64,000 nt of DNA from Isosphaera sp. Its GTDB lineage: Bacteria; Planctomycetota; Planctomycetia; Gemmatales; Gemmataceae. The notes under the pieces are model-generated. The model was given only the letters and a program-made list of their open reading frames with translations, had not been told where the DNA came from and searched no databases. Position numbers and translations under genes: made by a program. The stretch is taken from positions 24,665-88,664 of the forward strand of contig PNKH01000016.1 in the NCBI GenBank assembly GCA_013822345.1, given 5' to 3'. How positions within the stretch are numbered: the first letter of the stretch is position 1; every line of letters starts with the position of its first letter. Positions 35,050 through 43,753 of the stretch are shown here, one piece after another.

Positions 35050-35820
35050 ATGACCGCGTTCGCCGAGTTCGAGCGGGTGGTGCGCGGGCTGGCGCCGGCC
35101 GCGGCGGTGGTCCTCGGGTCCGGGCTGAGCCGGGCGGCGGCCGCGTTCCGGGAGGCCGCCGCGGTCGGGTTCGGGGAGGTGCCGGGCCTGGTCCCGCCGA
35201 CCGTCCCGGGGCACGGCGGGCGGCTCGCGGTCGGGCACTGGGGCGCAACCCCGGCGCTGGTGTTCTTCGGCCGGCTGCACTACTACGAAGGCCATTCTCC
35301 GGACGTGGTCGCCGGGCCGGCGCGGGCCGCCGCGGCGCTCGGGGCGAGGCGGTTCGTGCTGACGAACGCCGCCGGCGGCATCCACCCGAACCTCGCCCCG
35401 GGCGAGTTGATGGCGATCCGCGGGCACCTCAAGCTGATCGGCCCCGACGCCTGGCGGTCGGCCGGGCGGGCGGTGCGGGAGCCGTACGCGGCCGCGCTGC
35501 TGGCGCGGATGCCGGAACTCCTCGCCGGGGTGTACGCGGCGCTGACCGGGCCGTGCTACGAAACGCCGGCGGAGATCCGGGCGGCGCGGGAGATGGGGGC
35601 GGACGCGGTCGGGATGTCGACCGCGCTGGAGGCGGAGGCGGCCGCCGGGTTGGGGCTCGAGGTGGCCGGGGTGTCGTGCGTGACGAACCGGGCGGCCGGG
35701 CTGGACCCGGCCCCGCTCGCCCACGCGGACGTGCTGGTGACGGCGCAGCGGGCCGCCGACCGGCTGGCGGCGGTGATCGGGCGATTGCTCGCGTCGGATT
35801 TGGCGAGCGTCGGGGCGTAA
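35050..35820 (+). CDS. Purine nucleoside phosphorylase
   Basis: A 256-residue PNP of the trimeric (class I, PNPase/MTAP-like) family that splits inosine/guanosine with phosphate. VVLGSGLSRAA binds phosphate, VPGHGGRLAVGHW, FFGRLHYYEGHSP, LTNAAGGIHP, GPCYETPAEIRAAREMGADAVGMSTALEA (Glu and Met of the purine/ribose site) and CVTNRAAG (Asn that binds the base) are all present. The last residues (LASVGA) and the TAA stop are encoded by the left arm of a palindrome, which suggests that the element set the C-terminus. Confidence 0.93.
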   Translation: MTAFAEFERVVRGLAPAAAVVLGSGLSRAAAAFREAAAVGFGEVPGLVPPTVPGHGGRLAVGHWGATPALVFFGRLHYYEGHSPDVVAGPARAAAALGARRFVLTNAAGGIHPNLAPGELMAIRGHLKLIGPDAWRSAGRAVREPYAAALLARMPELLAGVYAALTGPCYETPAEIRAAREMGADAVGMSTALEAEAAAGLGLEVAGVSCVTNRAAGLDPAPLAHADVLVTAQRAADRLAAVIGRLLASDLASVGA

Positions 35821-35870
35821 GCCCGACGTGGTTGGAACCGCCACGTCGGGCTTACGCCCCGACGCTCGCC
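35802..35870. repeat. Perfect 30-bp-arm palindrome carrying the PNP stop
   Basis: Arms 35802-35831 and 35841-35870 are perfect reverse complements around nine bases. The PNP stop (35818-35820) is inside the left arm, and the convergent beta-propeller gene ends 11 bases after the right arm. Likely bidirectional terminator. Confidence 0.92.
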
Positions 35871-35880
35871 GGGCCGCGGC

Positions 35881-36975
35881 TCACGCCACCTTCTTCAGGA
35901 ACGTGACCCGGCCGGTCGACACCCACTCGACCACGAAGATGTTCCCGTCACGGTCGAACGCCGCGTCGTGCGGGTGGACGAACCTCCCCGCCGGCCACTC
36001 CTTCGGCTGCGTCCGCACCGCCGGCCCCTTGTCCTTCCCCAGGCTCGCGACGACCTTCTCCCGCCACGCCTGGTCGTCGCCCAGGTGGACGAACGGCACG
36101 TTCGCCGCGCCCAGCAGGCTCACCCGGGCGTGCAGGTCGGCGACCAGCAGCACGTCCCCGCGGCGGTCGACGTTCCCCGGGAACAGCACCAGCTCCCGCG
36201 GCTTCGACGCGTCCAGCGGCTTCCCCGCCGGGTCGAACCACTGGAGCCGGGCGTTCCCCCGGTCGCACACCACGATCACCGGCTTGTCCGGCTTGCGGGC
36301 GTCGAGCCAGTTCCCGTGCGGGGTGCGGCACTGCCCGAGCCCGGCCCCCGCCCCGCCGAACACGCCCGTCAGCTTCCCGTCCTTGTCGTAGTTCAGCAGG
36401 TAATGCGACCCGTACCCGTCGCCGACCGTGAACCCGCCGTCCGGCAGCCACGAGACGTTGGTCGGGTTGTACGGCGGCGGGGCGGACTTCTTCGGGTCCT
36501 TCGGGTCCGGCCGCGGCTCGGTGTATTCCTTGCACTCCGGCCGGCCCTTCGCCCACACCACCTTCCCCTTCAGGTCGGTCTTCACCACCTTCAGCTCGGG
36601 CGTCCAGGTGTTCGTCAGGTACAGGAACTCGTCCGACCCCTCCTTGCGGGCCTCGATCCCGTGCCCGCCGCCGTGCCACTCCTTGCCGAACGACCGCACG
36701 AACTTCCCCTTCGGGTCGAACACCAGCACCGTGTCCATCTGCTTCCCGACCCCCTGGTGCGTGATGTAGACCAGGCCCTCCGAGTCGAGGGCGACGTTGT
36801 GCGTCGTCTGCCAGGCGTAGTCGGCCGGCAACTCGCCCCAGTTGTGGACGCACTGGTACTTGTGGGCGCCGGCCCCGATCACCGGGTTCGGGTCGTCGGC
36901 CTTCCGGGTCATGCCCAGCAGGGTCGGGCCGGCGGGCGCGACGGCGGCGGCGGCGAGGAACTCGCGGCGGTTCAT
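35881..36975 (-). CDS. Tat-exported NHL/beta-propeller protein
   Basis: A 364-residue protein started at the ATG at 36975. MNRREFLAAAAVAPAGPTLLG is a twin-arginine signal. The rest has NHL-type blades: THNVALDSEGLVYITHQG, VLVFDPKGKFVRSFGKEW, VSWLPDGGFTVGDGYGSHYLLNYDKDGKLTGVFG, CRTPHGNWLDARKPDKPVIVVCDRGNARLQWFDPAGKPL and HPHDAAFDRDGNIFVVEW. This is a six-bladed 6-phosphogluconolactonase-like/peptidyl-alpha-hydroxyglycine lyase fold common in planctomycetes. It is probably periplasmic; substrate not evident. Confidence 0.88.
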   Translation of the reverse strand: MNRREFLAAAAVAPAGPTLLGMTRKADDPNPVIGAGAHKYQCVHNWGELPADYAWQTTHNVALDSEGLVYITHQGVGKQMDTVLVFDPKGKFVRSFGKEWHGGGHGIEARKEGSDEFLYLTNTWTPELKVVKTDLKGKVVWAKGRPECKEYTEPRPDPKDPKKSAPPPYNPTNVSWLPDGGFTVGDGYGSHYLLNYDKDGKLTGVFGGAGAGLGQCRTPHGNWLDARKPDKPVIVVCDRGNARLQWFDPAGKPLDASKPRELVLFPGNVDRRGDVLLVADLHARVSLLGAANVPFVHLGDDQAWREKVVASLGKDKGPAVRTQPKEWPAGRFVHPHDAAFDRDGNIFVVEWVSTGRVTFLKKVA

Positions 36976-37041
36976 GGGAGGGCTCCGGGTGGGTGACGGG
37001 GTGAAGTGTACCCGCCCGGCCCGGCCGCGGAAACGACGAAC

Positions 37042-37061
37042 GGGCGCGGCCGGCCGCGCCC
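37042..37061. repeat. Perfect 20-bp GC palindrome
   Basis: GGGCGCGGCC is followed directly by its reverse complement GGCCGCGCCC, with no loop bases. Lies upstream of the beta-propeller gene, just before the next inverted repeat. Confidence 0.7.
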
Positions 37062-37080
37062 GCTTCCGGGTGCCGGGCGT

Positions 37081-37140
37081 ACCGCGACCGTCAGGGAGGG
37101 GGTGTCCGCTTACCGACACCCGCTCCCTGACGGTCGCGGT
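37081..37140. repeat. Palindrome with 26-bp arms
   Basis: Arms 37081-37106 (ACCGCGACCGTCAGGGAG) and 37115-37140 pair at 25 of 26 positions around eight bases. It stands downstream of the DUF2382 protein gene (which ends at 37168) and may be its terminator. Confidence 0.88.
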
Positions 37141-37167
37141 TCGCCCGGCGACGGTTCCCCGCCCCGG

Positions 37168-38115
37168 TCACTTCTTCCCGGGCCTGGTCGAGTGCCGGAC
37201 CTTCGCCCCGCCGTCGGACTCGACCACCACCTCCTCCTTCCGCACGTCCCCGGACACCGTCTCGGTGTCCCGCACCTTCCGCTTCCCGACCGACACCTCC
37301 TCCTTCACCACCGCCTCCTTCGTCACCCGCACCTTCTCCTCCTTCACCGGGATGCGGATCTCTTCCGCCTTCAGGTCCCCGCGGGCGGCCTTCCCGCCGG
37401 CCGGCCGGCGCTCGATCACCACCTCCTCGCGCTCGACCGGGACGCTCAGTTGCTGGTGCTCGGTGCGGACCTCCTTGCGGACCCGCACGTCCCCGGTCTT
37501 GACCGACTCCTTGTGGGCCTTGAGGTGCTCCTCCTTGAGCTGGATGACCCGCCCGTCCTCGGTCCGGAACCCGCCCTCGGCCAGCATCGCCGCCCGGTCC
37601 GCCCGGACCGCCGACCACCCGGCCCGGTCGAACCCGCCGCCGCGGTGCAGCAGGTCGCGGGCCTCGGCCTCCCGGTTCCCGGCGTCGACCGTCACCAGGT
37701 ACCGCCCGTTCTGCACCTCGGTCTCGTAGAACGACGCGTCCTCCTCCGGGATGCCCCACCCGATCAGCGCCCCGGCGACCCCGGCGATGGCCGCCCCGCC
37801 GGCGGCGTTCAGGAGCACCGCGGCCAGCGGGCCGACCGCCAAGACCGGACCGATCACCGGGATCATCCCGGCCACGATCGCCGCCCCGATCGCGGCCCCG
37901 CCGGCCGCCCCGGCCACCGCCCCGATCGCCGCCCCCTCCTCCGCGTACGTCTCGTCCGCCGCCCCGCTCTTGACCGTCCCCCCCTCCGCGTCGCGGAACA
38001 CCAGCCCGATCTTGCCCTCGTCGAACCCGGCCGCCTTCAGGTCCTCGACCGCCCGGTCCGCCCGGGCCTTGGTCTCGAACACCCCGACGACGGTGTGCTT
38101 CTTACGGTGCGGCAT
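37168..38115 (-). CDS. DUF2382 (YsnF/AvaK) domain stress-type protein
   Basis: A 315-residue protein. The N-terminus HTVVGVFETKARADRAVEDLKAAGFDEGKIGLVFRD is a general-stress ysnF-like/DUF1269-like domain. A Gly/Ala-rich glycine-zipper stretch (AIGAVAGAAGGAAIGAAIVAG and further VGPLAAVLLNAAGG) could insert in a membrane. The C-terminal 120 residues (VKTGDVRVRKEVRTEHQQLSVPVEREEVVIERRP ... IRIPVKEEKVRVTKEAVVKEEVSVGKRKVRDTETV) are the DUF2382 repeat. Proteins of this kind are induced by stress in several bacteria; function is unknown. Divergent from a small membrane protein gene. Confidence 0.9.
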   Translation of the reverse strand: MPHRKKHTVVGVFETKARADRAVEDLKAAGFDEGKIGLVFRDAEGGTVKSGAADETYAEEGAAIGAVAGAAGGAAIGAAIVAGMIPVIGPVLAVGPLAAVLLNAAGGAAIAGVAGALIGWGIPEEDASFYETEVQNGRYLVTVDAGNREAEARDLLHRGGGFDRAGWSAVRADRAAMLAEGGFRTEDGRVIQLKEEHLKAHKESVKTGDVRVRKEVRTEHQQLSVPVEREEVVIERRPAGGKAARGDLKAEEIRIPVKEEKVRVTKEAVVKEEVSVGKRKVRDTETVSGDVRKEEVVVESDGGAKVRHSTRPGKK

Positions 38116-38297
38116 CGCTGCGACTCCCGACACGCGTGACTTGAGTTACGCGGGTTGCCACGAACCCGCCCGCCGGGTGGTCAGCACAGTGCGTGCCGAT
38201 CGGCCCCGGGCGATGCGTCCGGGGCCGGCACAAGACGTGCAAACACCGAGCCCGGCGGCGGACCGACCGCACCAACCGAGACGTGAGGAGGACCACG
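38116..38297. promoter_or_regulatory. Divergent intergenic region
   Basis: The 182-base gap between divergently oriented DUF2382 protein and small membrane protein genes must hold promoters for both. AGGAGG precedes the rightward ATG (38298). I see no conserved operator or palindrome. Confidence 0.3.
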
Positions 38298-38621
38298 ATG
38301 ACCAGTATGACGCCGACCCGGGGGGCGAACCAGGGTCCGGTCCCGAACCTGGGCCGCGACCAGGGCCGGCCGACGGATGAGGCCCGGAAGCACTCCGAGG
38401 GCCAGGTCGCCCGCGGGATCGAGCACTACACCGCCCAGCTCCCGTCCGACTGGTTCCTGTGGGCGGCCGGGGCGTCGATCCTGGCGTCCGCGACGTTCCA
38501 CCTGCTCGGCCGGAAGGAGGACGCCCAGTTCGTCGGCCAGTGGGTCGCCCCGTTCATGCTGCTGGGGGTGTACAACAAGATCGTCAAGGTCGCCGGGTCC
38601 GACCGCGTCCACGCGTCGTGA
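38298..38621 (+). CDS. Small membrane protein of unknown function
   Basis: A 107-residue protein from the ATG at 38298 with AGGAGG upstream. The first 45 residues are polar (Gly/Pro/Arg), then two hydrophobic segments, WFLWAAGASILASATFHLL and WVAPFMLLGVYNKIV, probably form a membrane hairpin. KHSEGQVARGIEHYTAQLPSDWFLW resembles short proteins found beside stress genes in other bacteria, but I cannot name a family. A 20-bp hairpin follows the stop. Confidence 0.6.
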   Translation: MTSMTPTRGANQGPVPNLGRDQGRPTDEARKHSEGQVARGIEHYTAQLPSDWFLWAAGASILASATFHLLGRKEDAQFVGQWVAPFMLLGVYNKIVKVAGSDRVHAS

Positions 38622-38641
38622 CCCACGGCAGTCGAGCCGCG

Positions 38642-38685
38642 ACGCGACCGTGGGAACCCCTCGTCAGGGGTTCCCACGGTCGCGT
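38642..38685. repeat. Perfect 20-bp hairpin, terminator-like
   Basis: ACGCGACCGTGGGAACCCCT (38642-38661) pairs perfectly with 38666-38685 around four bases. Located 20 bases after the small membrane protein stop; probably its terminator. Confidence 0.85.
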
Positions 38686-38791
38686 TCGTTGCGCCCGCGA
38701 CTCGCGGCGGCGGGTCCGCGCGGACGAGACGTTCTCCCGTCCGTACTATGCTAACGGGTCATCCCAATCCCGTCGCGCAGAGGACCTGCCG

Positions 38792-39463
38792 GTGCGTCGC
38801 GTCGCCCTCCTCGGACTGGTGCTCGTCGCGGGCTGTGGCGCGAAGCCGGACGCCATCCCGCCCGGTCCGGCGGAACCGGAACCCGTCTGGGCCGACGCGG
38901 GCAAGGGGCCGGCCACGGTCGACGGGTTGGACGTCGACGTCGTGCAGGTCGGGATCCGGCCGCAGGCGGACAAGAAGTACGTCGAAGTGATCTGGGTCGC
39001 CTCGACGGCGGTGAAGCGCAGGGAGGCCGCGTTCCGCGAGTGGGGCCAGCCGCCGCCGAAGCTCACGGACTCGCTCGGCCGCGACTACCCGGGCCTGACG
39101 GTGCCGTTCGACGTCTCGATACCGGACCGGTGGAAGCCGAACGACGAGCCCGAAATCGGTCACGCGTTCACGGCCCTGGTCCAGCGCGAGAGCGGAAAGC
39201 GGGACCGGGGCGAAGTGGAACGGGGCCTGGTGATCGATTCCCCGCCCGGGAACTGGATCCGGTTCGTCGATAGTTTTCGCGAGGGCATCTGGCGGGCCCT
39301 GTACTTCGACCTGCCCCCGGCGGACGCGACCGAGTGGCAACTCCGCCTGCCCGCCTCCGCGTTCGGGCACATCCGCTTCCTCGACAACCGGTCGCAGGGG
39401 ACGTTCGCGTTCCGCATCGACCCCAAGACGGTGAAGACCCTCAAGCCCCTCCCGGCCCAGTGA
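38792..39463 (+). CDS. Putative lipoprotein of unknown function
   Basis: A 223-residue protein started at the GTG at 38792, eight bases after GAGGA. It has an N-terminal signal MRRVALLGLVLVAGC with a good lipobox (LVAGC). The mature part starts GAKPDAIPPGPAEPEPVW and contains beta-rich sequence VDVVQVGIRPQADKKYVEVIWVAST and LTDSLGRDYPGLTVPFDVSIPD. It ends FAFRIDPKTVKTLKPLPAQ. No family recognised; likely lipid-anchored. Base composition is a little less GC-rich than the surroundings. Confidence 0.7.
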   Translation: MRRVALLGLVLVAGCGAKPDAIPPGPAEPEPVWADAGKGPATVDGLDVDVVQVGIRPQADKKYVEVIWVASTAVKRREAAFREWGQPPPKLTDSLGRDYPGLTVPFDVSIPDRWKPNDEPEIGHAFTALVQRESGKRDRGEVERGLVIDSPPGNWIRFVDSFREGIWRALYFDLPPADATEWQLRLPASAFGHIRFLDNRSQGTFAFRIDPKTVKTLKPLPAQ

Positions 39464-39481
39464 CCGGGCGCGAGACCCGGT

Positions 39482-40939
39482 TCACGCCAACAACCCCTTC
39501 ACGACGTGGCCGTGGACATCCGTGAGCCGGTAGTCGCGGCCCTGGAACCGGAACGTCAGCTTCTCGTGGTCGATGCCGAGCAGGTGCAGGACCGTCGCCT
39601 GGAAGTCGTGGACGTGGACCGGGTCCTTCGCCGGGCCGAACCCGAAGTCGTCGCTCTCCCCGTAGCTCGTCCCGGCCTTCACGCCCCCGCCGGCCATCCA
39701 CACCGTGAACACGTAGGGGTGGTGGTCCCGGCCCCAGCTCTTCACGTCCTTGATGTCGCCCTGGAGGAACGGCGTCCGGCCGAACTCCCCGCCCCAGATC
39801 ACCAGCGTGTCGTCCAGCAGCCCGAGCCGCTTCAGGTCCTTCACCAGCGCCGCCGACGGGCCGTCCGTGTCCTCGCACTGCACCTTCAGCTGGGTGTTCA
39901 GGTTCCGGTGCTGGTCCCACCCGGCGTGGAGCAGCTGCACGAACCGCGTCCCGCGCTCGACCAGCCGGCGGGCCATCAGGCAGTTGAACGCGAACGACCC
40001 CTGCCGCCGCACGTCCGGGCCGTACATGTCCAGAACTTTCTGCGGCTCTTTCGAGAAGTCGGTCAGCTCCGGCACGCTCGCCTGCATCCGGTACGCCATC
40101 TCGTACTGGCTCATCCGCGTCGCCGTCTCCGGGTCGCCGAACTCCTTCAGGGTGAGGTCGTTCAGCTTCGCCAGGTCGTCGAGGGCGGCCCGGCGGCTGT
40201 CGCGGGTCTGGCCGTCCGGGTTCGACAGGTACAGGACCGGGTCGCCGCTGCCGCGGAACTTCACGCCCTGGAACCGGGTCGGCAGGAACCCGCTGCCCCA
40301 GTAGAAGTCGTAGAAGATCTGGCCGCAGCTCGCCTCCTTGTCGCGGGACGTCATGGCGACGAACCCGGGCAGCTCCTCGGTCTCGCTGCCGAGGCCGTAG
40401 GTGAGCCACGCCCCCATGCTCGGCCGGCCCGGCATCTCGTGCCCGGTGAGGAAGAAGCAGATCGCCGGGGCGTGGTTCACCTGGGTCGTGTGGAGCGACT
40501 TCACGAAGCACAGGTCGTCGGCGATCGCGGCCGTGTGCGGGGTGAAGTCGGACAGCCACGCCCCGCTCTGGCCGTGCCGGGCGAACTTCGTGATGTTCGG
40601 GAGGCACGGGCGGACCGTCTGCCCGCCGGTCATGGTGCTGAACCGCGCCCCCTTCACGACCGAGTCGGGGATCTGCTCGCCGCGGCGCCGGGCGAGTTCC
40701 GGCTTGTGGTCGAACAGGTCGACGTGCGACGGGGCGCCGTTCTGGAACAGGTAGATGACGCGCTTCGCCTTCGCGGCGAAGTGCGGCAGCGACGGAAGCC
40801 CGCCGGTGCGCTTGCGGTCGGCGGCGACCGCGTCGCGGGCCAGCAGGGACGCCAGCGCCGGAACGCCGATGCCGGTGGCGGTGCGGCCGAAGAAGTGCCG
40901 GCGGGACAGTAGCCGGGCGCGCTCGTGTGCGGGGTGCAT
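39482..40939 (-). CDS. DUF1501 (sulfatase-like) Tat-exported protein
   Basis: A 485-residue DUF1501 protein. The N-terminus LLSRRHFFGRTATGIGVPALASLLA is a twin-arginine signal. VIYLFQNGAPSHVDLFDHKPEL is the DUF1501 metal-site region, related to alkaline phosphatase/sulfatases. GLGSETEELPGFVAM, LLHAGWDQHRNL, LVIWGGEFGRTPF and WGRDHHPYVFTVWMAGGGVKAG are further conserved blocks. It is always paired with a DUF1549/DUF1553 protein, as here (the gene at 41017-43506 lies just upstream on the same strand). The pair is a planctomycete hallmark, thought to act on extracellular substrates, but the substrate is unknown. Confidence 0.95.
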   Translation of the reverse strand: MHPAHERARLLSRRHFFGRTATGIGVPALASLLARDAVAADRKRTGGLPSLPHFAAKAKRVIYLFQNGAPSHVDLFDHKPELARRRGEQIPDSVVKGARFSTMTGGQTVRPCLPNITKFARHGQSGAWLSDFTPHTAAIADDLCFVKSLHTTQVNHAPAICFFLTGHEMPGRPSMGAWLTYGLGSETEELPGFVAMTSRDKEASCGQIFYDFYWGSGFLPTRFQGVKFRGSGDPVLYLSNPDGQTRDSRRAALDDLAKLNDLTLKEFGDPETATRMSQYEMAYRMQASVPELTDFSKEPQKVLDMYGPDVRRQGSFAFNCLMARRLVERGTRFVQLLHAGWDQHRNLNTQLKVQCEDTDGPSAALVKDLKRLGLLDDTLVIWGGEFGRTPFLQGDIKDVKSWGRDHHPYVFTVWMAGGGVKAGTSYGESDDFGFGPAKDPVHVHDFQATVLHLLGIDHEKLTFRFQGRDYRLTDVHGHVVKGLLA

Positions 40940-40950
40940 GGTCGCCTCCG

Positions 40951-41014
40951 GGCGGGCCGGGAGCGTGAGCGACCGGAGTAGGCATCCTCCGGTCGCTCAC
41001 GCTCCCGGCCCGCC
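40951..41014. repeat. Family B palindrome, perfect 28-bp arms
   Basis: Arms 40951-40978 and 40987-41014 match perfectly around eight bases and share the CCGGGAGCGTGAGCGACCGG core with 31784-31846. It lies between the DUF1549 and DUF1501 genes, so the pair is separated by a strong hairpin. Confidence 0.92.
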
Positions 41015-41016
41015 GG

Positions 41017-43506
41017 TTACTTGTTCAGCGCCTCGTCCAGGTTCAACACCGTCAGGCACACCACCGTCAGCGCCGCGTGCTCCGCGGCGTCCAGCTTCTC
41101 GTTCCGCGGCGAGTCGCCGGTCTTCAGCAGCTTCGCCGCCGCGTCCTTGTCCGCCGTGAAGATCGCCCGCTGCTTCCCGAGCGCCGCGGCCAGCACCTTC
41201 CCCTCGGCGGCGGTCGGGGTGCGGGCCGTCACCCGGCGGAACGCGAACGCCAGCCGGTCCGCGTCCGTGTCACCGCCCTTCTCCAGCGCGAGCTGCGCCA
41301 GCGCCCGGGCGGCCTCGACGTAGGTCACGTCGTTGAGGGTGGCGAGGGCGTGAAGCGGGGTGTTCGTCGTCGTCCCCTTGACGCTGCACGTCTGCCGGCT
41401 GGCGGCGTCGAAGAACATGGTCGGGCCGACGATCCGCCGCCAGAACACGTACAGGCTCCGCCGGTACAGCGCCTCCCCCTTGTCCGGCACGTACTTCTTG
41501 TTCCCGAACGTCGCCTCCTCCCAGATCCCCGACGGCTGATACGGCTTGACCGGCGGGCCGCCGACGGTCGGCGTCAGCAGCCCGCTCGCGGCGAGGGCCT
41601 GGTCGCGGATCATCCACGACGGCAGCCGGTGCCGCGGGCCGCGGGCGAGCAGCCGGTTCTCCGGGTCGCGCTCCCGCAACTCCGGCGTCAGCCGCGACGA
41701 CTGGCGGTAGGTCGCGGACGTGACGATCAGCCGGACGAGGTGCTTCACGTCCCACCCGGACTCCACGAACTCGACCGCCAGCCAGTCGAGCAACTCCGGA
41801 TGGCTCGGCCGCTCGCTCTGGAGGCCGAAGTCCTCGGCCGTCTTCACCAGCCCGGTGCCGAAGAAGGTCTGCCACAGGCGGTTGACGGTGACGCGGGCGG
41901 TCAGCGGGTTGTCCGGCGACACGACCCACTTCGCCAGGTCGAGGCGGTTGCCGCGGGCCTCCCACGGGAACCACCCGGCCGGGGTGCGGAAGACCGCCGG
42001 GATGCCGGGCAGCACCTTCCCTTCCTTCTTGTCGTACGCCCCGCGGGTGAGCAGGAACGTGTCGCGCGGCTTCGGCATGTCGGCCATCACCATCACCCGC
42101 GGCAGGGCGTTCCCGGCCGCGTCCCGCACCTGCTTCGCCTTCCGCACCTCGGCCAGCAGCTTCACGTACTCCGGCTCGGTGTCCTTGTAATGGGCGGCGA
42201 GTTCGTCGAAGTTCTGGTCGGCCCGGTCGTTCGGCCCCTTGCGGAGGGCCGACTCGATCAGCTGTGGGAGCGCGGTGACGTACTTCCCGTCCTTGTCCTT
42301 GGCCATCCCGGCCTCGCGCAGCTTCGTCTCGACCGCGACCAACTTCTTGACCAAGCCGTCGTAGGCGGCCTGGGCGTCCTTCTGCCGCTTCTCCTGCTCC
42401 GGCGAGCCGAAGTCGAGGACCGGCGGGACCGCCCCGTTCCGCCCGCCGCCTGCCGCCCCGCCGGTCACCGGGGTCTGGTTGAAGAAAGCGAACAGGCGGA
42501 AGTAGTCGGTCTTGGAGACGGGGTCGAACTTGTGGTCGTGGCACCGGGCGCAGGTGAGCGTCAGGCCGAGCCACACCGTCCCGACCGTCTCCGTCTGGTC
42601 GAACACGTACTCGACCCGGTTCTCCTCCGCGATCCGCCCGCCCTCGCCGTTGATCATGTGGTTGCGGTTGAACCCGGTCGCCAGCACCTCGTCGCGGGTC
42701 GGGCTCGGCAGCAGGTCGCCGGCCAGCTGCTCGACCGTGAACCGGTCGTAGGGCTGGTTCGCGTTGAACGCCCGGACCACCCAGTCCCGCCACGGCCACA
42801 TCGTCCGCTCGTTGTCGCCCTGGTACCCGTTGCTGTCCGCGTACCGGGCGGCGTCGAGCCAGTCCCACGCCATCCGCTCCCCGTACCGCGGCGACGCCAG
42901 CAACCGGTCCACCACCTTCCCGAAGGCGTCGGGCGACTTGTCACCCACGAACACCTCGACCTCCGCGACGGTCGGCGGCAGGCCGGTCAGGTCGAGCGTC
43001 ACCCGGCGGATCAGGCGCTCGCGGTCGGCCTCCGGCGACGGGGGCAACTTCTCCTTCTCCAGCCGGGAGAGGACGAAGGCGTCGATCGGGTTCACGGCCG
43101 GGTGCGCGGTCTTCGGGACGGCCGGGCGGGTCGGCTTCTCGAAGGCCCAGTGCTTGCCCCAGCTCGCGCCCTGGTCGATCCACCGCTTCAGGACCGCGGC
43201 CTGGTCCGGGGTGACGGTCTTGTTCGCCTTCGGCGGCGGCATCACCTCGTCGCGGTCGGCCGAGAGCACCCGGCGGATCAGTTCGCTCTCGCCGCTCTTC
43301 CCGGGGACGATCGACCCGGAGTCGAGGGCGTCCTCGCGGACGTCGAGGCGGAGCTTCGCCTTCCGGGCCTTCTCGTCCGGGCCGTGGCACTGGAAGCACT
43401 TGTCGGACAGGATCGGGAGGACATCCCGGGCGAAGTCGACGGGGTCGGCGGCGCGGGCGGGGGCGACGGCGAGCAGACCGGCGAGCGCGGCGAGGTGGCG
43501 GGGCAT
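41017..43506 (-). CDS. DUF1549/DUF1553 protein with PSCyt1-like c-haem motif
   Basis: An 829-residue exported protein from the ATG at 43506. Signal peptide LAALAGLLAVAPARA is followed by VDFARDVLPILSDKCFQCHGPDEKARKAKLRLD, the planctomycete cytochrome C domain with haem motif CFQCH. DUF1549 spans roughly residues 140-350 (NPIDAFVLSRLE, YADSNGYQGDN, LTCARCHDHKFDPVSKTDYF). DUF1553 covers the C-terminal half (DLAKWVVSPDNPLTARVTVNRLWQTFFG, SSRLTPELRERDPENRLLARGPRHRLPSWMIRD, ALATLNDVTYVEAARALA). Partner of the DUF1501 protein encoded next. Extracellular or periplasmic redox-linked polymer breakdown is inferred, not shown. Confidence 0.95.
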   Translation of the reverse strand: MPRHLAALAGLLAVAPARAADPVDFARDVLPILSDKCFQCHGPDEKARKAKLRLDVREDALDSGSIVPGKSGESELIRRVLSADRDEVMPPPKANKTVTPDQAAVLKRWIDQGASWGKHWAFEKPTRPAVPKTAHPAVNPIDAFVLSRLEKEKLPPSPEADRERLIRRVTLDLTGLPPTVAEVEVFVGDKSPDAFGKVVDRLLASPRYGERMAWDWLDAARYADSNGYQGDNERTMWPWRDWVVRAFNANQPYDRFTVEQLAGDLLPSPTRDEVLATGFNRNHMINGEGGRIAEENRVEYVFDQTETVGTVWLGLTLTCARCHDHKFDPVSKTDYFRLFAFFNQTPVTGGAAGGGRNGAVPPVLDFGSPEQEKRQKDAQAAYDGLVKKLVAVETKLREAGMAKDKDGKYVTALPQLIESALRKGPNDRADQNFDELAAHYKDTEPEYVKLLAEVRKAKQVRDAAGNALPRVMVMADMPKPRDTFLLTRGAYDKKEGKVLPGIPAVFRTPAGWFPWEARGNRLDLAKWVVSPDNPLTARVTVNRLWQTFFGTGLVKTAEDFGLQSERPSHPELLDWLAVEFVESGWDVKHLVRLIVTSATYRQSSRLTPELRERDPENRLLARGPRHRLPSWMIRDQALAASGLLTPTVGGPPVKPYQPSGIWEEATFGNKKYVPDKGEALYRRSLYVFWRRIVGPTMFFDAASRQTCSVKGTTTNTPLHALATLNDVTYVEAARALAQLALEKGGDTDADRLAFAFRRVTARTPTAAEGKVLAAALGKQRAIFTADKDAAAKLLKTGDSPRNEKLDAAEHAALTVVCLTVLNLDEALNK

Positions 43507-43591
43507 GGGTCGTCTCGGGGGGCCGGGCAGGCGGGTACGGACAGTATACCCGGCGGGCGGCCGGGCGGGGGAACAGTTCCGCCATCCGTTC

Positions 43592-43653
43592 GGGTGGGGG
43601 CAGGCATTCCTGCCTGCCTGTTCGCTGGGCAGGCAGGAATGCCTGCCCCACCC
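43592..43653. repeat. Family C palindrome (GCAGGCATTCCTGCCTGCC arms)
   Basis: Arms 43592-43618 and 43627-43653 pair with a single extra G. The same arm sequence recurs at 61624-61682. Located in the divergent region between the DUF1549 gene and the LptD-like gene. Confidence 0.88.
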
Positions 43654-43753
43654 GGCCCACAGGACATCCGCCTTGATTCGCCCGGGTGCCGGCCTATAGT
43701 CCGCCGCTCCAAGCACCAGCGTGGCGGGTTCGCGGCCGGACGGCGGAGGCACC

